NCBI GenBank assembly: GCA_017631955.1
Contig: JAGBSJ010000018.1
Location: 1-43,447 of the forward strand
From: Clostridia bacterium
GTDB taxonomy: Bacteria; Bacillota; Clostridia; Oscillospirales; Acutalibacteraceae
Length of the DNA stretch: 43,447 bases
Direction of reading: 5' to 3'
Under the pieces are notes generated by a model. The model saw only the letters and a list, made by a program, of their open reading frames with translations, ran no database searches and had not been told where the DNA came from. Position numbers and translations under genes: made by a program. Shown piece by piece: positions 34,805 through 42,934 of the stretch. Within the stretch, counting starts at the first letter, position 1; every line of letters begins with the position of its first letter.

Positions 34805-35848
34805 TTATATCATCAATCGTTCACACAATTTATCTGCTCTTTCAATTACCTCATCACTATTTTCATACCCACGGCATAAATTGTTATACTTAAATCTGTA
34901 ATCTCTGCCCTCGTAAATGTGTAAGACGCAATTTTCCAAAAGCTGATTTTCAATAGAGCATAGTGCATCAACTTTTTTTGAAGAAAGAATGCTGTCGCTT
35001 GTTAAAAATCGTTGAATTGTGACTTTCTCTTGTGGCTCAAAGGGTAAAATGTGATTTTCGTCACATATCGTTATGGCAATACTGTGGTTGGGAAAGATTA
35101 TTGTCTGTGGAATATCATTAGCAAAATATGACGGGTTTATAAAGAATGGAATTTTTTCAGAAATAGCATAATCTTTTATAATTCCAAGAATTATTGAGCC
35201 CACAAAAGAAGAATTATCATAAATGCCAATAACATTTTCACAAGTATCAAAAATCGTGTCATAATGAGTGTGAATACCGAGCGGGGTGGGGGTGCTTAAT
35301 AATCTTATTGTACCAACACCTTTACCATTTATGTTTTTAAATGTGCGACTACAAAATCTTCGCACATAATTTATGATTTTATCGTCATTGAGAAAAGGCG
35401 AAAACTCGGTGTGAATTTTCTCTTTAATATGAGATGCACTTTTTAGCACATTACAAGCATTTTTATAACAATTGTTTTCTTTCGCTTTAAGTATAAGTAT
35501 TTCGCGGCGCAAATCAAGAGGGTAGTCTTTATCTTTTGTAGCAGGGTAGTATTTCTCCCATATTCCTGAAAGGATTGGAGAAATTCGCGAGTACCCACTG
35601 TCGCTTATTATGTATGTATTAAGATTTTCTATGTAAATTCCGTCGGGGGACTCATCATAAAAGGGATTAAATACAGAAAGATTATAACCTTTGAAGTTTT
35701 TTAGCAGTTGCTCAAAGAAAATTGCTCTTTCAAAATCACTACCGCCATATATTATAAAAACTCTTGAATTAGTGTCTTTTTTATAGATTGTATTGTATGC
35801 ACTTGTGTAACCACGACTACAAATTACGCTTGAAAAATACTTTTTCAT
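34805..35848 (-). CDS. PRK06851-like protein lacking Walker A motifs
   Basis: This 347-residue protein starts MKKYFSSVICSRGYTSAYNTI. The shape (SRG-x-S-x-YN-S-I, then a strand and loop, then F-PFYDESPDGIYIENL) is that of the PRK06851 family of tandem P-loop ATPases, common in Clostridia. The loop that should read GGPGTGKSS instead reads YGGSDFERAIFF, and the second-half loop reads YDNSSFVGSIIL. Neither could bind phosphate in the usual way. The frame is intact, so this may be an inactive, regulatory or structural paralogue. It is transcribed alone and convergent with rpsR. The family call rests on recalled pattern, not a search. Confidence 0.6.
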   Translation of the reverse strand: MKKYFSSVICSRGYTSAYNTIYKKDTNSRVFIIYGGSDFERAIFFEQLLKNFKGYNLSVFNPFYDESPDGIYIENLNTYIISDSGYSRISPILSGIWEKYYPATKDKDYPLDLRREILILKAKENNCYKNACNVLKSASHIKEKIHTEFSPFLNDDKIINYVRRFCSRTFKNINGKGVGTIRLLSTPTPLGIHTHYDTIFDTCENVIGIYDNSSFVGSIILGIIKDYAISEKIPFFINPSYFANDIPQTIIFPNHSIAITICDENHILPFEPQEKVTIQRFLTSDSILSSKKVDALCSIENQLLENCVLHIYEGRDYRFKYNNLCRGYENSDEVIERADKLCERLMI

Positions 35849-35897
35849 AATACCACCTCTTTTTATACTATTCAGTGGTGTTTATTTTGTTAATTTG

Positions 35898-35926
35898 TTG
35901 ACAAAAATGTGTATGTGTACTATAAT
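35898..35926 (+). promoter_or_regulatory. Perfect sigma-A promoter of fructose-bisphosphate aldolase
   Basis: TTGACA (35898-35903), 17-nt spacer, TATAAT (35921-35926): full consensus, as expected for a highly expressed glycolytic gene. Confidence 0.95.
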
Positions 35927-35960
35927 AATTGCGGAAAAAATTAAAGGAGTGTATAAACAT

Positions 35961-36827
35961 ATGCCATTAGTAAATGCAAAAGAAATGCTTACAAAAGCAA
36001 AAGCAGGCCACTATGCAGTTGGTCAGTTCAATATCAATAACCTTGAGTGGACTAAAGCAATCCTTCTCACAGCACAAGAGATGAATTCTCCTGTTATTCT
36101 TGGTGTATTTGAGGGTGCAGGTAAATATATGTGTGGCTACAACACAGTTGTAGGTATGGTTGAGGGTATGCTTGAAACACTTAACATTACAGTTCCTGTT
36201 GCTCTTCACCTTGACCACGGTTCATATGAAGGCGCAAAAGCATGTATCGAAGCAGGTTTCAGCTCAATCATGTTCGACGGTTCACATTACCCAATCGACG
36301 AAAATATTGCAAAGACAAAAGAATTAGTTGCAATTTGTGAAGAAAAAGGCCTTTCAATTGAAGCAGAAGTTGGTTCAATCGGTGGCGAAGAAGACGGCGT
36401 TGTTGGTGCTGGTGAATGTGCAGACCCAGACGAATGCAAAATGATTGCAGACCTTGGCGTTACAATGCTCGCAGCAGGTATCGGTAACATTCACGGTAAA
36501 TACCCAGAAAACTGGGCAGGTCTTTCATTTGAAACACTTGCAGCAGTTCAGGAAAAAACAGGTACAATGCCACTCGTTCTTCACGGCGGTACAGGCATTC
36601 CTGCTGATATGATTAAGAAAGCAATCTCTCTTGGCGTTTCAAAAATCAATGTTAACACAGAATGCCAGCTTGCATTCCAGGAAGCAACAAGAAAGTACAT
36701 TGAAGCAGGCAAAGACCTTGAAGGCAAGGGCTTTGACCCAAGAAAGCTTTTAGCTCCAGGCGTAGAAGCTATCAAGGCAACTGTTAAAGAAAAAATCGAA
36801 CTCTTCGGCTCAGCTAACAAAGCTTAA
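35961..36827 (+). CDS. fba: Class II fructose-bisphosphate aldolase
   Basis: This zinc-dependent enzyme of glycolysis splits fructose 1,6-bisphosphate. ATG 35961 follows AAAGGAGTG; the frame extends upstream through the promoter, so the longer form is rejected. The 288-residue protein has PLVNAKEMLTKAKAGHYAVG, the zinc/active-site segment HLDHGSYEGAKACIEAGFSS (about 83-102), MFDGSHYP, EAEVGSIGGEEDGV, IGNIHGKYPENW and LHGGTGIP. It fits FBA class IIA/B (FbaA/Fba-type) fully. A long palindrome and then a terminator follow. Confidence 0.96.
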   Translation: MPLVNAKEMLTKAKAGHYAVGQFNINNLEWTKAILLTAQEMNSPVILGVFEGAGKYMCGYNTVVGMVEGMLETLNITVPVALHLDHGSYEGAKACIEAGFSSIMFDGSHYPIDENIAKTKELVAICEEKGLSIEAEVGSIGGEEDGVVGAGECADPDECKMIADLGVTMLAAGIGNIHGKYPENWAGLSFETLAAVQEKTGTMPLVLHGGTGIPADMIKKAISLGVSKINVNTECQLAFQEATRKYIEAGKDLEGKGFDPRKLLAPGVEAIKATVKEKIELFGSANKA

Positions 36828-36907
36828 TTTTCCGTAATACTTCGTCGCGTTCACCTCGCTGTATCTATATACAGTTTCGGTTCCGCGACATTGTCTAACG
36901 AAAAATT
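36826..36907. repeat. Imperfect palindrome after the aldolase gene
   Basis: The left arm AATTTTCCGT...TCGTCGCG is matched in reverse complement by AATTTTTCGT...TGTCGCG. The centre is the perfect hairpin CTGTAT-CTAT-ATACAG (36859-36874). The 82-bp element overlaps the stop codon by two bases. A separate terminator lies downstream, so this palindrome is not the terminator. Confidence 0.58.
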
Positions 36908-36921
36908 TATATTTTGGTTTT

Positions 36922-36957
36922 AATACCGCGTGTCTTTTGACTCGCGGTATTTTTTAT
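36922..36957 (+). terminator. Rho-independent terminator of the aldolase gene
   Basis: AATACCGCG (36922-36930) pairs with CGCGGTATT (36943-36951) and is followed by TTTTTATT. Confidence 0.88.
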
Positions 36958-36968
36958 TAAATTTTTCG

Positions 36969-36997
36969 TTGACCATATAGAAATTACATTATATAAT
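36969..36997 (+). promoter_or_regulatory. Sigma-A promoter of the XRE regulator
   Basis: TTGACC (36969-36974), 17-nt spacer, TATAAT (36992-36997). Confidence 0.82.
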
Positions 36998-37014
36998 TAT
37001 ATAAAAGATAAAAT

Positions 37015-37029
37015 GCAACCATTGGTTGC
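37015..37029 (+). promoter_or_regulatory. Possible operator in the XRE gene leader
   Basis: GCAACCA-T-TGGTTGC is a perfect 7-bp inverted repeat about 12 nt downstream of the likely start point. It could be the autoregulatory site of the XRE protein encoded just after it. Confidence 0.45.
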
Positions 37030-37102
37030 GGTATTTCAAACCTTGCTTTATAGATTAGCGACTGTGAAAATGTTAAGATAATGAAGAAAGGGGAATGATT
37101 TT

Positions 37103-37588
37103 ATGAAATTACATGAAAAAATTACTGTTTATCGTAAAAAGTGCGGATTATCACAAGAAACTCTGGCAGAGAAAATTGGAGTTTCGCGTCAGGCAGTCAG
37201 CAAGTGGGAAACAGGCGACGCCTTGCCTGAAATAACAAAACTCAAATCCCTTGCGGATTGCTTTGGTGTAACTGTTGATTTCCTTTTAGACGAAAACACA
37301 GACGAATATCAACCTCAAAACAATGTAAAAACAACTGTGTTTGACCGCTTGGTTAATTGGATTAGTGCAAATTTTAAAACATATAGTTGGATGGTGGGAT
37401 TAGCTCTTATACTAATTGGTGTTTATATAACAGGTATAGGAATTATAGAGTTTTTGGTAGTTATAGGGATGCGGTTCTTACCAATTCAGATTTTGGCGGT
37501 TATTCTGTCTCTTGTTATTATTGCGTTTGGTGTATTGCTGATAGTTGGCGGTGTAATCATAATAAAAAAGACAAAGAAAAAACAATAA
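37103..37588 (+). CDS. Membrane-anchored XRE-family regulator
   Basis: This 161-residue protein has an N-terminal helix-turn-helix of the XRE/HTH_3 type (about 5-60; LSQETLAEKIGVSRQAVSKW is the recognition unit, then ETGDALPEITKLKSLADCF). A linker and two TM helices follow (about 92-113 and 125-155), ending in a KKTKKKQ tail. Such proteins are frequent in Clostridia and may respond to membrane signals. AAAGGGG lies before the ATG. An inverted repeat in its leader may be its own operator. It is 18 nt upstream of the AlaX gene. Confidence 0.88.
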   Translation: MKLHEKITVYRKKCGLSQETLAEKIGVSRQAVSKWETGDALPEITKLKSLADCFGVTVDFLLDENTDEYQPQNNVKTTVFDRLVNWISANFKTYSWMVGLALILIGVYITGIGIIEFLVVIGMRFLPIQILAVILSLVIIAFGVLLIVGGVIIIKKTKKKQ

Positions 37589-37606
37589 TATTTATGAGGT
37601 GTTATT

Positions 37607-38749
37607 ATGCACACAATTAAATTATACGAAAATGATTCATATATAAAAGAGTTTTCTGCATCTGTTGTTTCTTGCACTGAAACTAATGGTGGATTTCTTG
37701 TGGTTTTAGATAAAACTGCATTCTTTCCAGAGGGTGGCGGACAAGATGCCGACAAGGGTGTAATTAACGGTATAGAAGTCCTTGATGTGCAGATTAAAGA
37801 CGATGTTATTTATCACAAGCTTGAAAATCCACTTGAAATTGGTGCAACAGTAGATTGTAAAATCGATTGGAACACTCGTTTTTCTCGTATGCAAAATCAC
37901 ACAGGCGAGCATATTGTTTCAGGTGTAATTCACAGAACTTTCGGCTACAATAATGTGGGCTTTCATATGAATGACAACCTTGTTACTTTTGATATTGACG
38001 GACCGCTTAATGACGAACAAATCCGCCAAGTTGAACTTAAAGCAAATCAAGCGATTTATGCTAACAATAGCATTAAAGCAATCTACCCAACACCTGAAGA
38101 GTTACCCGATTATGATTATCGTAGCAAACTTGATATTACTGAGGGTGTTCGTCTTATTGAAATTGAAAATACTGACCTTTGTGCTTGTTGTGCACCCCAT
38201 GTAGCGCGCACTGGCGAAGTTGGAATTATAAAAATTATAAGCTATATTCCATATAAAAAAGGTACTCGAATTGAACTGCTTTGTGGCACATTGGCACTTA
38301 ACGATTATATGAATGTTCATAATGCAAATAAGCAAATTATGAATATGCTTTCTGCAAAACGATTTGAAACTCCTGTGGCGGTTGAAAGAATACAAACTGA
38401 GCTCTCTAACGCTCGCGCCGAAAACAAGAAACTTTCAGGCGAACTTGCAATGCTTAAAATGGAAAAGCACATTAAAGATAATAAAGTTTGTGTATTCATT
38501 GACGGTGCATCTTATGATGAACTTCGCAATTGTTCAAACACTTTAATTGAAGAACACGAATTTTGCTACCTTTTCTCAAATACAGACGAAAACAACTACA
38601 TTTATGTTGTTTCAAGTAAAGAAAATAGCGTTCGTGAATTGGTGCAAGAGCTTAACAAAAACTTTGATGGTAAAGGTGGCGGGCGCGACACCTACGCTCA
38701 AGGCAAAATTGCTGCAACAAAAGAAGATATATTGAAATACTTGGCATAA
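37607..38749 (+). CDS. AlaX-type alanyl-tRNA editing protein with DHHA1 domain
   Basis: The protein probably hydrolyses mischarged Ser- or Gly-tRNA(Ala). The 380-residue form has the AlaRS editing core: AFFPEGGGQ (about 43-51), H98 and H102 in HTGEHIVSG, and C194/C195 with H198 in CACCAPH: the zinc ligands. The second half (about 235-380) has a coiled coil (ERIQTELSNARAENKKLSGE) and the DHHA1 C-terminal domain (GKGGGRDTYAQG), the AlaX-L layout. It follows the XRE gene by 18 nt and may be co-transcribed. Confidence 0.92.
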   Translation: MHTIKLYENDSYIKEFSASVVSCTETNGGFLVVLDKTAFFPEGGGQDADKGVINGIEVLDVQIKDDVIYHKLENPLEIGATVDCKIDWNTRFSRMQNHTGEHIVSGVIHRTFGYNNVGFHMNDNLVTFDIDGPLNDEQIRQVELKANQAIYANNSIKAIYPTPEELPDYDYRSKLDITEGVRLIEIENTDLCACCAPHVARTGEVGIIKIISYIPYKKGTRIELLCGTLALNDYMNVHNANKQIMNMLSAKRFETPVAVERIQTELSNARAENKKLSGELAMLKMEKHIKDNKVCVFIDGASYDELRNCSNTLIEEHEFCYLFSNTDENNYIYVVSSKENSVRELVQELNKNFDGKGGGRDTYAQGKIAATKEDILKYLA

Positions 38750-38752
38750 TAA

Positions 38753-38785
38753 AAACCCTCGGTATTACTACCGAGGGTTTGTTTG
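38753..38785. terminator. Bidirectional terminator between alaX and the ABC exporter
   Basis: AAACCCTCGGTA (38753-38764), loop TTAC, TACCGAGGGTTT (38769-38780). Both flanks are A- or T-rich. Confidence 0.9.
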
Positions 38786-38787
38786 TG

Positions 38788-40596
38788 TTATTCGTCTTTA
38801 TATTTTTCTGCCTGCAAATTAAACATATAAGCATAAGTGCCGCCGAGTTCCATAAGTTCTGTGTGGCTACCGCTTTCAATAATTCTACCGTTTTCCATAA
38901 CGTAAATTCTATCTGCATTAACAGTGGTTGAAAGTCGATGAGAAATAAAGATAACGGTTTTTTGTTGTGCCGCTTCAATCATCGCCTGATTAAGATTGTA
39001 TTCTGCAACAGGGTCAAGGTTTGCACTTGGCTCGTCAAGAATTACATAAGGGCAATCCTTGTAGAATGCACGAGCAATAGCAGTTTTCTGTGCCTCACCA
39101 CCTGAAAGCATTACACCATCGTCGTCAAATTCGCGTAAAAGTTCAGAATTAATACCTTTTTCAAGTTTTTTATTAAATCCACTATGTTTAAGTGCATCCC
39201 ATACTCTTTCTTCGTCGGGATTAGTGTCAAGCGCAACATTTTCACCTAAACTACAAGAGAAAATCTGAAAATCTTGGAAAACTGCCGCAAATCTGTCACG
39301 ATGTGATTCCGCAGTAACATCTTTTATGTTTTCGCCATCAATAAGGATTTCACCTGTGGTAGCATCATAAAGTCGCAACAATAAATTGGTAAGTGTGGTC
39401 TTGCCTGCACCATTGTAGCCAACCAAAGCGATTTTCTCGTATGGTTTTATTGTAAGATTAATATCTTCAAGGGTTGGTTTGTCGTTGTTAGGGTAGGTGA
39501 ATGACAAATTCTTGATTGTGATTTCTTTCGGCTCAGTTTTCTTGGCAGCTTTTCCACCATTTTTGATTTTGAAATCGGCTTTAAGGAATTCACGATATTT
39601 GTCAATCATTTTGCCTTGTTCCGAGAAACGAGCCAATGCCCATACGGTTAAGAATTGGAATGACATAGCAACCGCGTGAGCACCGTTGAATGTTGCAACA
39701 AAATCGCCGGGAGTGAGTGTCTCTTTAACAAGTACACAGTATCCCAGATACAAGGGGAGTATGAACAAAAATCCAAGACCCTGCACGCCTACTGTCTGTA
39801 AACAGTTGAGAAAAGAAATTTTATTCCAGTATTTTTTCTGATTATTAATAACATCATCTGCTGCGTCGTTGTAGCGGTCCATAAGTAAAGGCGAAATGTT
39901 GTTCATTCGCACTTCTTTTGCATAGTCCTGCAAATAGAAAACGCGTTGAAAATAGTCAGAACGACGGTGGAATTTAGCGTTGTCAATTCTACGTTCCATC
40001 ATAAGCTCACCAACTCGTTTACTGATTGGCAAAAATACGCAGATTACAACAAGAATAATTACAAGACACCAAGGGTCAATAGTGAATAATACCGATGCCA
40101 CCGCAATAAGTGAAATAATGTGACCCACATACATTCTTACAAGACCTAAAAGATTTTGAATACTTGTAGATGATGACTCAATAGTAAGAATGAAATTGTT
40201 GTAAAATTCAGGGTTGTCGTAAGATTCAAGGTCTAGTGAACGTGCCTTGTCATAAAGTTTTTTGTTAAGTCCAAAATAAACTTTTTCACGTTCAATATTC
40301 CAGAAAAATTCACGGAATAACCACGAAATTGATGTAGAAACAATTAAAACTACCGCAATAACTGCAACTGCACCGAAAATTCTTTTAAGGTCTTTGCCTT
40401 CAGTTACTACATCAATAATGTATTTTACACCGATAACTTTAATAAGGTTGTTAGGCAAAATCATCAAAAGTCCCCATAAAAATTCGCCAAAAACTAAAAG
40501 GGGAGATACACTGAAAAGAAGTTTTACAAAGAAGAAAATATTTGAAGGCATTGAGTGAAGTGTCTTTTCTTTTTCTTTTCTCTTAAACATTTTCAC
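38788..40596 (-). CDS. ABC exporter half-transporter, second subunit (TMD-NBD fusion)
   Basis: This 602-residue protein fuses a six-TM exporter domain (about 20-330) to an ATPase domain (about 355-600). Walker A is GYNGAGKTT, signature LSGGEAQ, Walker B YVILDEPSANLDP, H-loop FISHRLSTT. The signature is close to canonical (LSGGQ). The start overlaps the upstream half-transporter gene by 14 nt, so the two are coupled and likely form a heterodimer of the BmrCD/LmrCD/TM287-288 type, which export drugs or peptides. The substrate is unknown. Confidence 0.93.
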   Translation of the reverse strand: MKMFKRKEKEKTLHSMPSNIFFFVKLLFSVSPLLVFGEFLWGLLMILPNNLIKVIGVKYIIDVVTEGKDLKRIFGAVAVIAVVLIVSTSISWLFREFFWNIEREKVYFGLNKKLYDKARSLDLESYDNPEFYNNFILTIESSSTSIQNLLGLVRMYVGHIISLIAVASVLFTIDPWCLVIILVVICVFLPISKRVGELMMERRIDNAKFHRRSDYFQRVFYLQDYAKEVRMNNISPLLMDRYNDAADDVINNQKKYWNKISFLNCLQTVGVQGLGFLFILPLYLGYCVLVKETLTPGDFVATFNGAHAVAMSFQFLTVWALARFSEQGKMIDKYREFLKADFKIKNGGKAAKKTEPKEITIKNLSFTYPNNDKPTLEDINLTIKPYEKIALVGYNGAGKTTLTNLLLRLYDATTGEILIDGENIKDVTAESHRDRFAAVFQDFQIFSCSLGENVALDTNPDEERVWDALKHSGFNKKLEKGINSELLREFDDDGVMLSGGEAQKTAIARAFYKDCPYVILDEPSANLDPVAEYNLNQAMIEAAQQKTVIFISHRLSTTVNADRIYVMENGRIIESGSHTELMELGGTYAYMFNLQAEKYKDE

Positions 40597-42409
40597 TCAC
40601 CTCACTTTCGCCTTTGTAACTTGAGGCCTGTAAAGTGAACATTTTACTGTATTCTCCGCCTTGTGCCATAAGTTCTGAGTGGCTGCCTGACTCAAGAATT
40701 GTGCCATTACCAAGCACATAAATTCTGTCAGAAAGCACAGCGCTTGAAAGACGGTGAGAAATATAAATAACAGTTTTGTCCTTTGTAACATCTATAAGAT
40801 TTTCATACATTTTGTATTCTGCAATAGGGTCAAGTGCAGAGCTTGGCTCGTCAAGAATTGCGATTTCAAATTCTCTTGCAAAAAGTCGTGCCGCAGAAAC
40901 TTTTTGATTTTCGCCACCTGAAAGACCTGCACCATCAATCTCAAATTCGCGGGTGAGTACTGTGTCGGCACCTTTTGGTAATGATGCGATTTTGTCCCAT
41001 ACACCGCTTTGTTTCAGCGCTTTTTCTGCAATTTTCTTTTCTTCATCACTACATTCGTGACACATAATATTTTCATTTACAGATACCGCAAAGTTTTTGT
41101 AATCCTGAAAAACTGTTGCAAAAGCATTACGAAGTGATGCAACATTGTATTCTTTAACATTTATACCGTTGTAAAGAATTTCACCTTCGTTTGCATCATA
41201 AAAACGAAGTAATAACTTAACGAGTGTCGATTTGCCTGCGCCGTTAACACCAACAATAGCAATAGTCTCGCTCTTGGTAATCTTGAATGAAACATTTTTA
41301 AGAATTTCTTTTGTTGTGTCAGGGTAAGTAAATGACACATTCTTAAATTCAATGCTCTGGAATTCTTCTGCATCTTTTCCACCGTCTGTGATTTTTGGTT
41401 CATAGTCAAAAAAGTCACGAAGATTCTGGAAGAAAAGTGCCATCTGTGTCATTTCGTCAAAGCCCTCGGCAATACTGAGTGTTGAATCACGGACAGAGTT
41501 GATTGATGCAAGCACAACAGAGAATCCCGAAATTGAAAGCGCTTGTGTAAATATGAATTGATACCCTGCGAAAGCATAAGTACCTATAATCGGAATAAAA
41601 TCACTAAAAAGTGAACTTAACATACTGTAAAGGAACAGTTTTACACCATAGTTTTTAAGAATTAAAATGTTAGCATCAATTGCCGCTTTGAATCTTTTAG
41701 TAAGAACTGCAAAAATGTTTGATGTTCGCATATCTTTTGAAAATTCTTTCAAGAACATTGTTCGTTGAATATACGCTTTAATTCTGTTGTTTTTTGTCAT
41801 CTCAAGGTCGCGCTTATAAACGGCTTTACTTTTCGCCAATTCAATAGCAAATACAAGTGTAACAGGCAACAAGAATAACAAATACATTGGGTTAATAGCA
41901 GTAACTGTACCAATAACACAGATAAGTGCAACTATTCCACCCACAACTGCCGCTACGTCCCAACAAATCAAGTCATAATAACTTGAAGAAAGAACAAGTG
42001 TTGCACGTTGATATTTATCATAAAAATCGGGATTTTCATAACAACTCACATCTAACTGAGTAGCTTTTTCGAAAATCTTGTTGTTCACTCTTTTAAGTAC
42101 GACTTTTGTAGAAATAAGTCTTGTTCTTTCAGCATAAGCAGAAATAACTTTTACAGATAAAAATACCACGAAGAAAAGTAACAGATAAACAAAGTATGTT
42201 TTAAAATCGGCATCACCGTCAATGATGCTCAACAGTACTTTCAAGAATAAAATGTTTTGAACATACATTGATAAAACTTTGTTAGAGATTTCTGTAACAA
42301 AATAGCCAATTAAAAGGCGCTTGTCTGCTTCCCAGACAAGTTTCAAAGCAAATATTACATTTTTAAGTACAGGAACCTTAACCGGCTCGTGAAGTTTAAT
42401 CCACCTCAT
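40583..42409 (-). CDS. ABC exporter half-transporter, first subunit (TMD-NBD fusion)
   Basis: This 608-residue protein has six TM helices (about 20-340) and an ATPase domain (about 360-605): Walker A GVNGAGKST, signature LSGGENQ, Walker B IAILDEPSSALDP, H-loop YISHRLSSA. It pairs with the following gene, and both NBDs retain a Walker B glutamate, so no degenerate site is obvious. AAAGGAG lies before the ATG. Upstream are a promoter, two terminators and a long mini-ORF leader, suggesting conditional expression, for example by a drug. Confidence 0.93.
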   Translation of the reverse strand: MRWIKLHEPVKVPVLKNVIFALKLVWEADKRLLIGYFVTEISNKVLSMYVQNILFLKVLLSIIDGDADFKTYFVYLLLFFVVFLSVKVISAYAERTRLISTKVVLKRVNNKIFEKATQLDVSCYENPDFYDKYQRATLVLSSSYYDLICWDVAAVVGGIVALICVIGTVTAINPMYLLFLLPVTLVFAIELAKSKAVYKRDLEMTKNNRIKAYIQRTMFLKEFSKDMRTSNIFAVLTKRFKAAIDANILILKNYGVKLFLYSMLSSLFSDFIPIIGTYAFAGYQFIFTQALSISGFSVVLASINSVRDSTLSIAEGFDEMTQMALFFQNLRDFFDYEPKITDGGKDAEEFQSIEFKNVSFTYPDTTKEILKNVSFKITKSETIAIVGVNGAGKSTLVKLLLRFYDANEGEILYNGINVKEYNVASLRNAFATVFQDYKNFAVSVNENIMCHECSDEEKKIAEKALKQSGVWDKIASLPKGADTVLTREFEIDGAGLSGGENQKVSAARLFAREFEIAILDEPSSALDPIAEYKMYENLIDVTKDKTVIYISHRLSSAVLSDRIYVLGNGTILESGSHSELMAQGGEYSKMFTLQASSYKGESEVSENV

Positions 42410-42458
42410 AAACTTCTCCTTTCAATAGTAGTAAGGTTGAACGATTAGTAACTTTTCA

Positions 42459-42487
42459 ATTATAATACTATTAAAAAGTGATTTCAA
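42459..42487 (-). promoter_or_regulatory. Sigma-A promoter just upstream of the ABC exporter
   Basis: On the minus strand TTGAAA (42487-42482), 17-nt spacer and TATAAT (42464-42459), 50 nt before the first exporter gene. Confidence 0.75.
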
Positions 42488-42498
42488 TAATTTGGCAT

Positions 42499-42521
42499 AA
42501 AAAAATCGCCACTAGTGGCGA
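42499..42521 (-). terminator. Second terminator between leader RNA and ABC exporter
   Basis: TCGCCACT-AGTGGCGA is a perfect 16-bp palindrome (42506-42521) followed on the minus strand by seven T residues. Confidence 0.82.
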
Positions 42522-42538
42522 AAGAATGAAAAAAGGGC

Positions 42539-42606
42539 AAAAAGAAATAACCCTCAAAGCCGATGTTTCTTTACACATCTTTTAACTGGCTTGGAGGGTT
42601 ATTTCT
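42539..42606 (-). terminator. Strong terminator at the end of the leader RNA
   Basis: On the minus strand AGAAATAACCCTC pairs perfectly with GAGGGTTATTTCT (13 bp), continued by AAGCC/GGCTT and GATGT/ACATC, then TTTTT. The stop codon of a mini-ORF lies in its left arm. Confidence 0.92.
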
Positions 42607-42631
42607 GTTCACTCTTGATATCTAACTTCAT
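42599..42631 (-). CDS. Ten-codon leader ORF overlapping the terminator
   Basis: On the minus strand AGAGAGG lies 8 nt before the ATG. The peptide is MKLDIKSEQK. The final codons and the TAA stop lie inside the left arm of the terminator, so a ribosome here would melt or block the stem. This is the geometry of a leader peptide in ribosome-mediated attenuation. Confidence 0.45.
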   Translation of the reverse strand: MKLDIKSEQK

Positions 42632-42650
42632 TTTGTGTACCTCTCTTTCT

Positions 42651-42686
42651 TCATGTTCCGACCTTTTGACAACTCTTACATTCCAT
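42651..42686 (-). CDS. Eleven-codon Cys-containing mini-ORF in the leader
   Basis: The peptide from ATG 42686 is MECKSCQKVGT, with a CxxC pair. The frame is open a further 24 codons upstream (ending FEGKCFGG before the Met) but has no good start codon there. The nearest ribosome-site match (GGTGG) is weak. Expression is uncertain. Confidence 0.3.
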   Translation of the reverse strand: MECKSCQKVGT

Positions 42687-42854
42687 ACCACCGAAACACT
42701 TTCCTTCAAATTTATATGAAATCTCGTAAGTGAGATAGACTTTTTTGTGTAGGAATATTCATTTTTCAAAAAGTCGTTTGAAAGTTCAATCTTATTACTC
42801 GGGTAGTCTGTTATTCGACCTTTAACCTATTTCTGTAAGATTGAATTAAGGAAT

Positions 42855-42866
42855 TCAATTGTACAT
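42855..42866 (-). other. Three-codon ORF (Met-Tyr-Asn-stop), copy 2
   Basis: The repeated initiation motif AAAGGTG-N6-ATG opens ATG TAC AAT TGA on the minus strand. The spacing to the start codon is suitable for translation. Confidence 0.4.
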
Positions 42867-42922
42867 TGGAACCACCTTTGTCCTTTTTTGCTTAACCTTT
42901 TGGCCTTGCTTTGTTTTGGCTT

Positions 42923-42934
42923 TTACCTGTACAT
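42923..42934 (-). other. Three-codon ORF (Met-Tyr-Arg-stop), copy 1
   Basis: The first copy of the same initiation motif, AAAGGTG-N6-ATG, opens ATG TAC AGG TAA on the minus strand, about 23 nt after the predicted start point. Confidence 0.4.

Noticed and set aside
35895-35960. Upstream extension of the aldolase
   Set aside because: It covers the consensus TTGACA-N17-TATAAT promoter; AAAGGAG supports the start at 35961.
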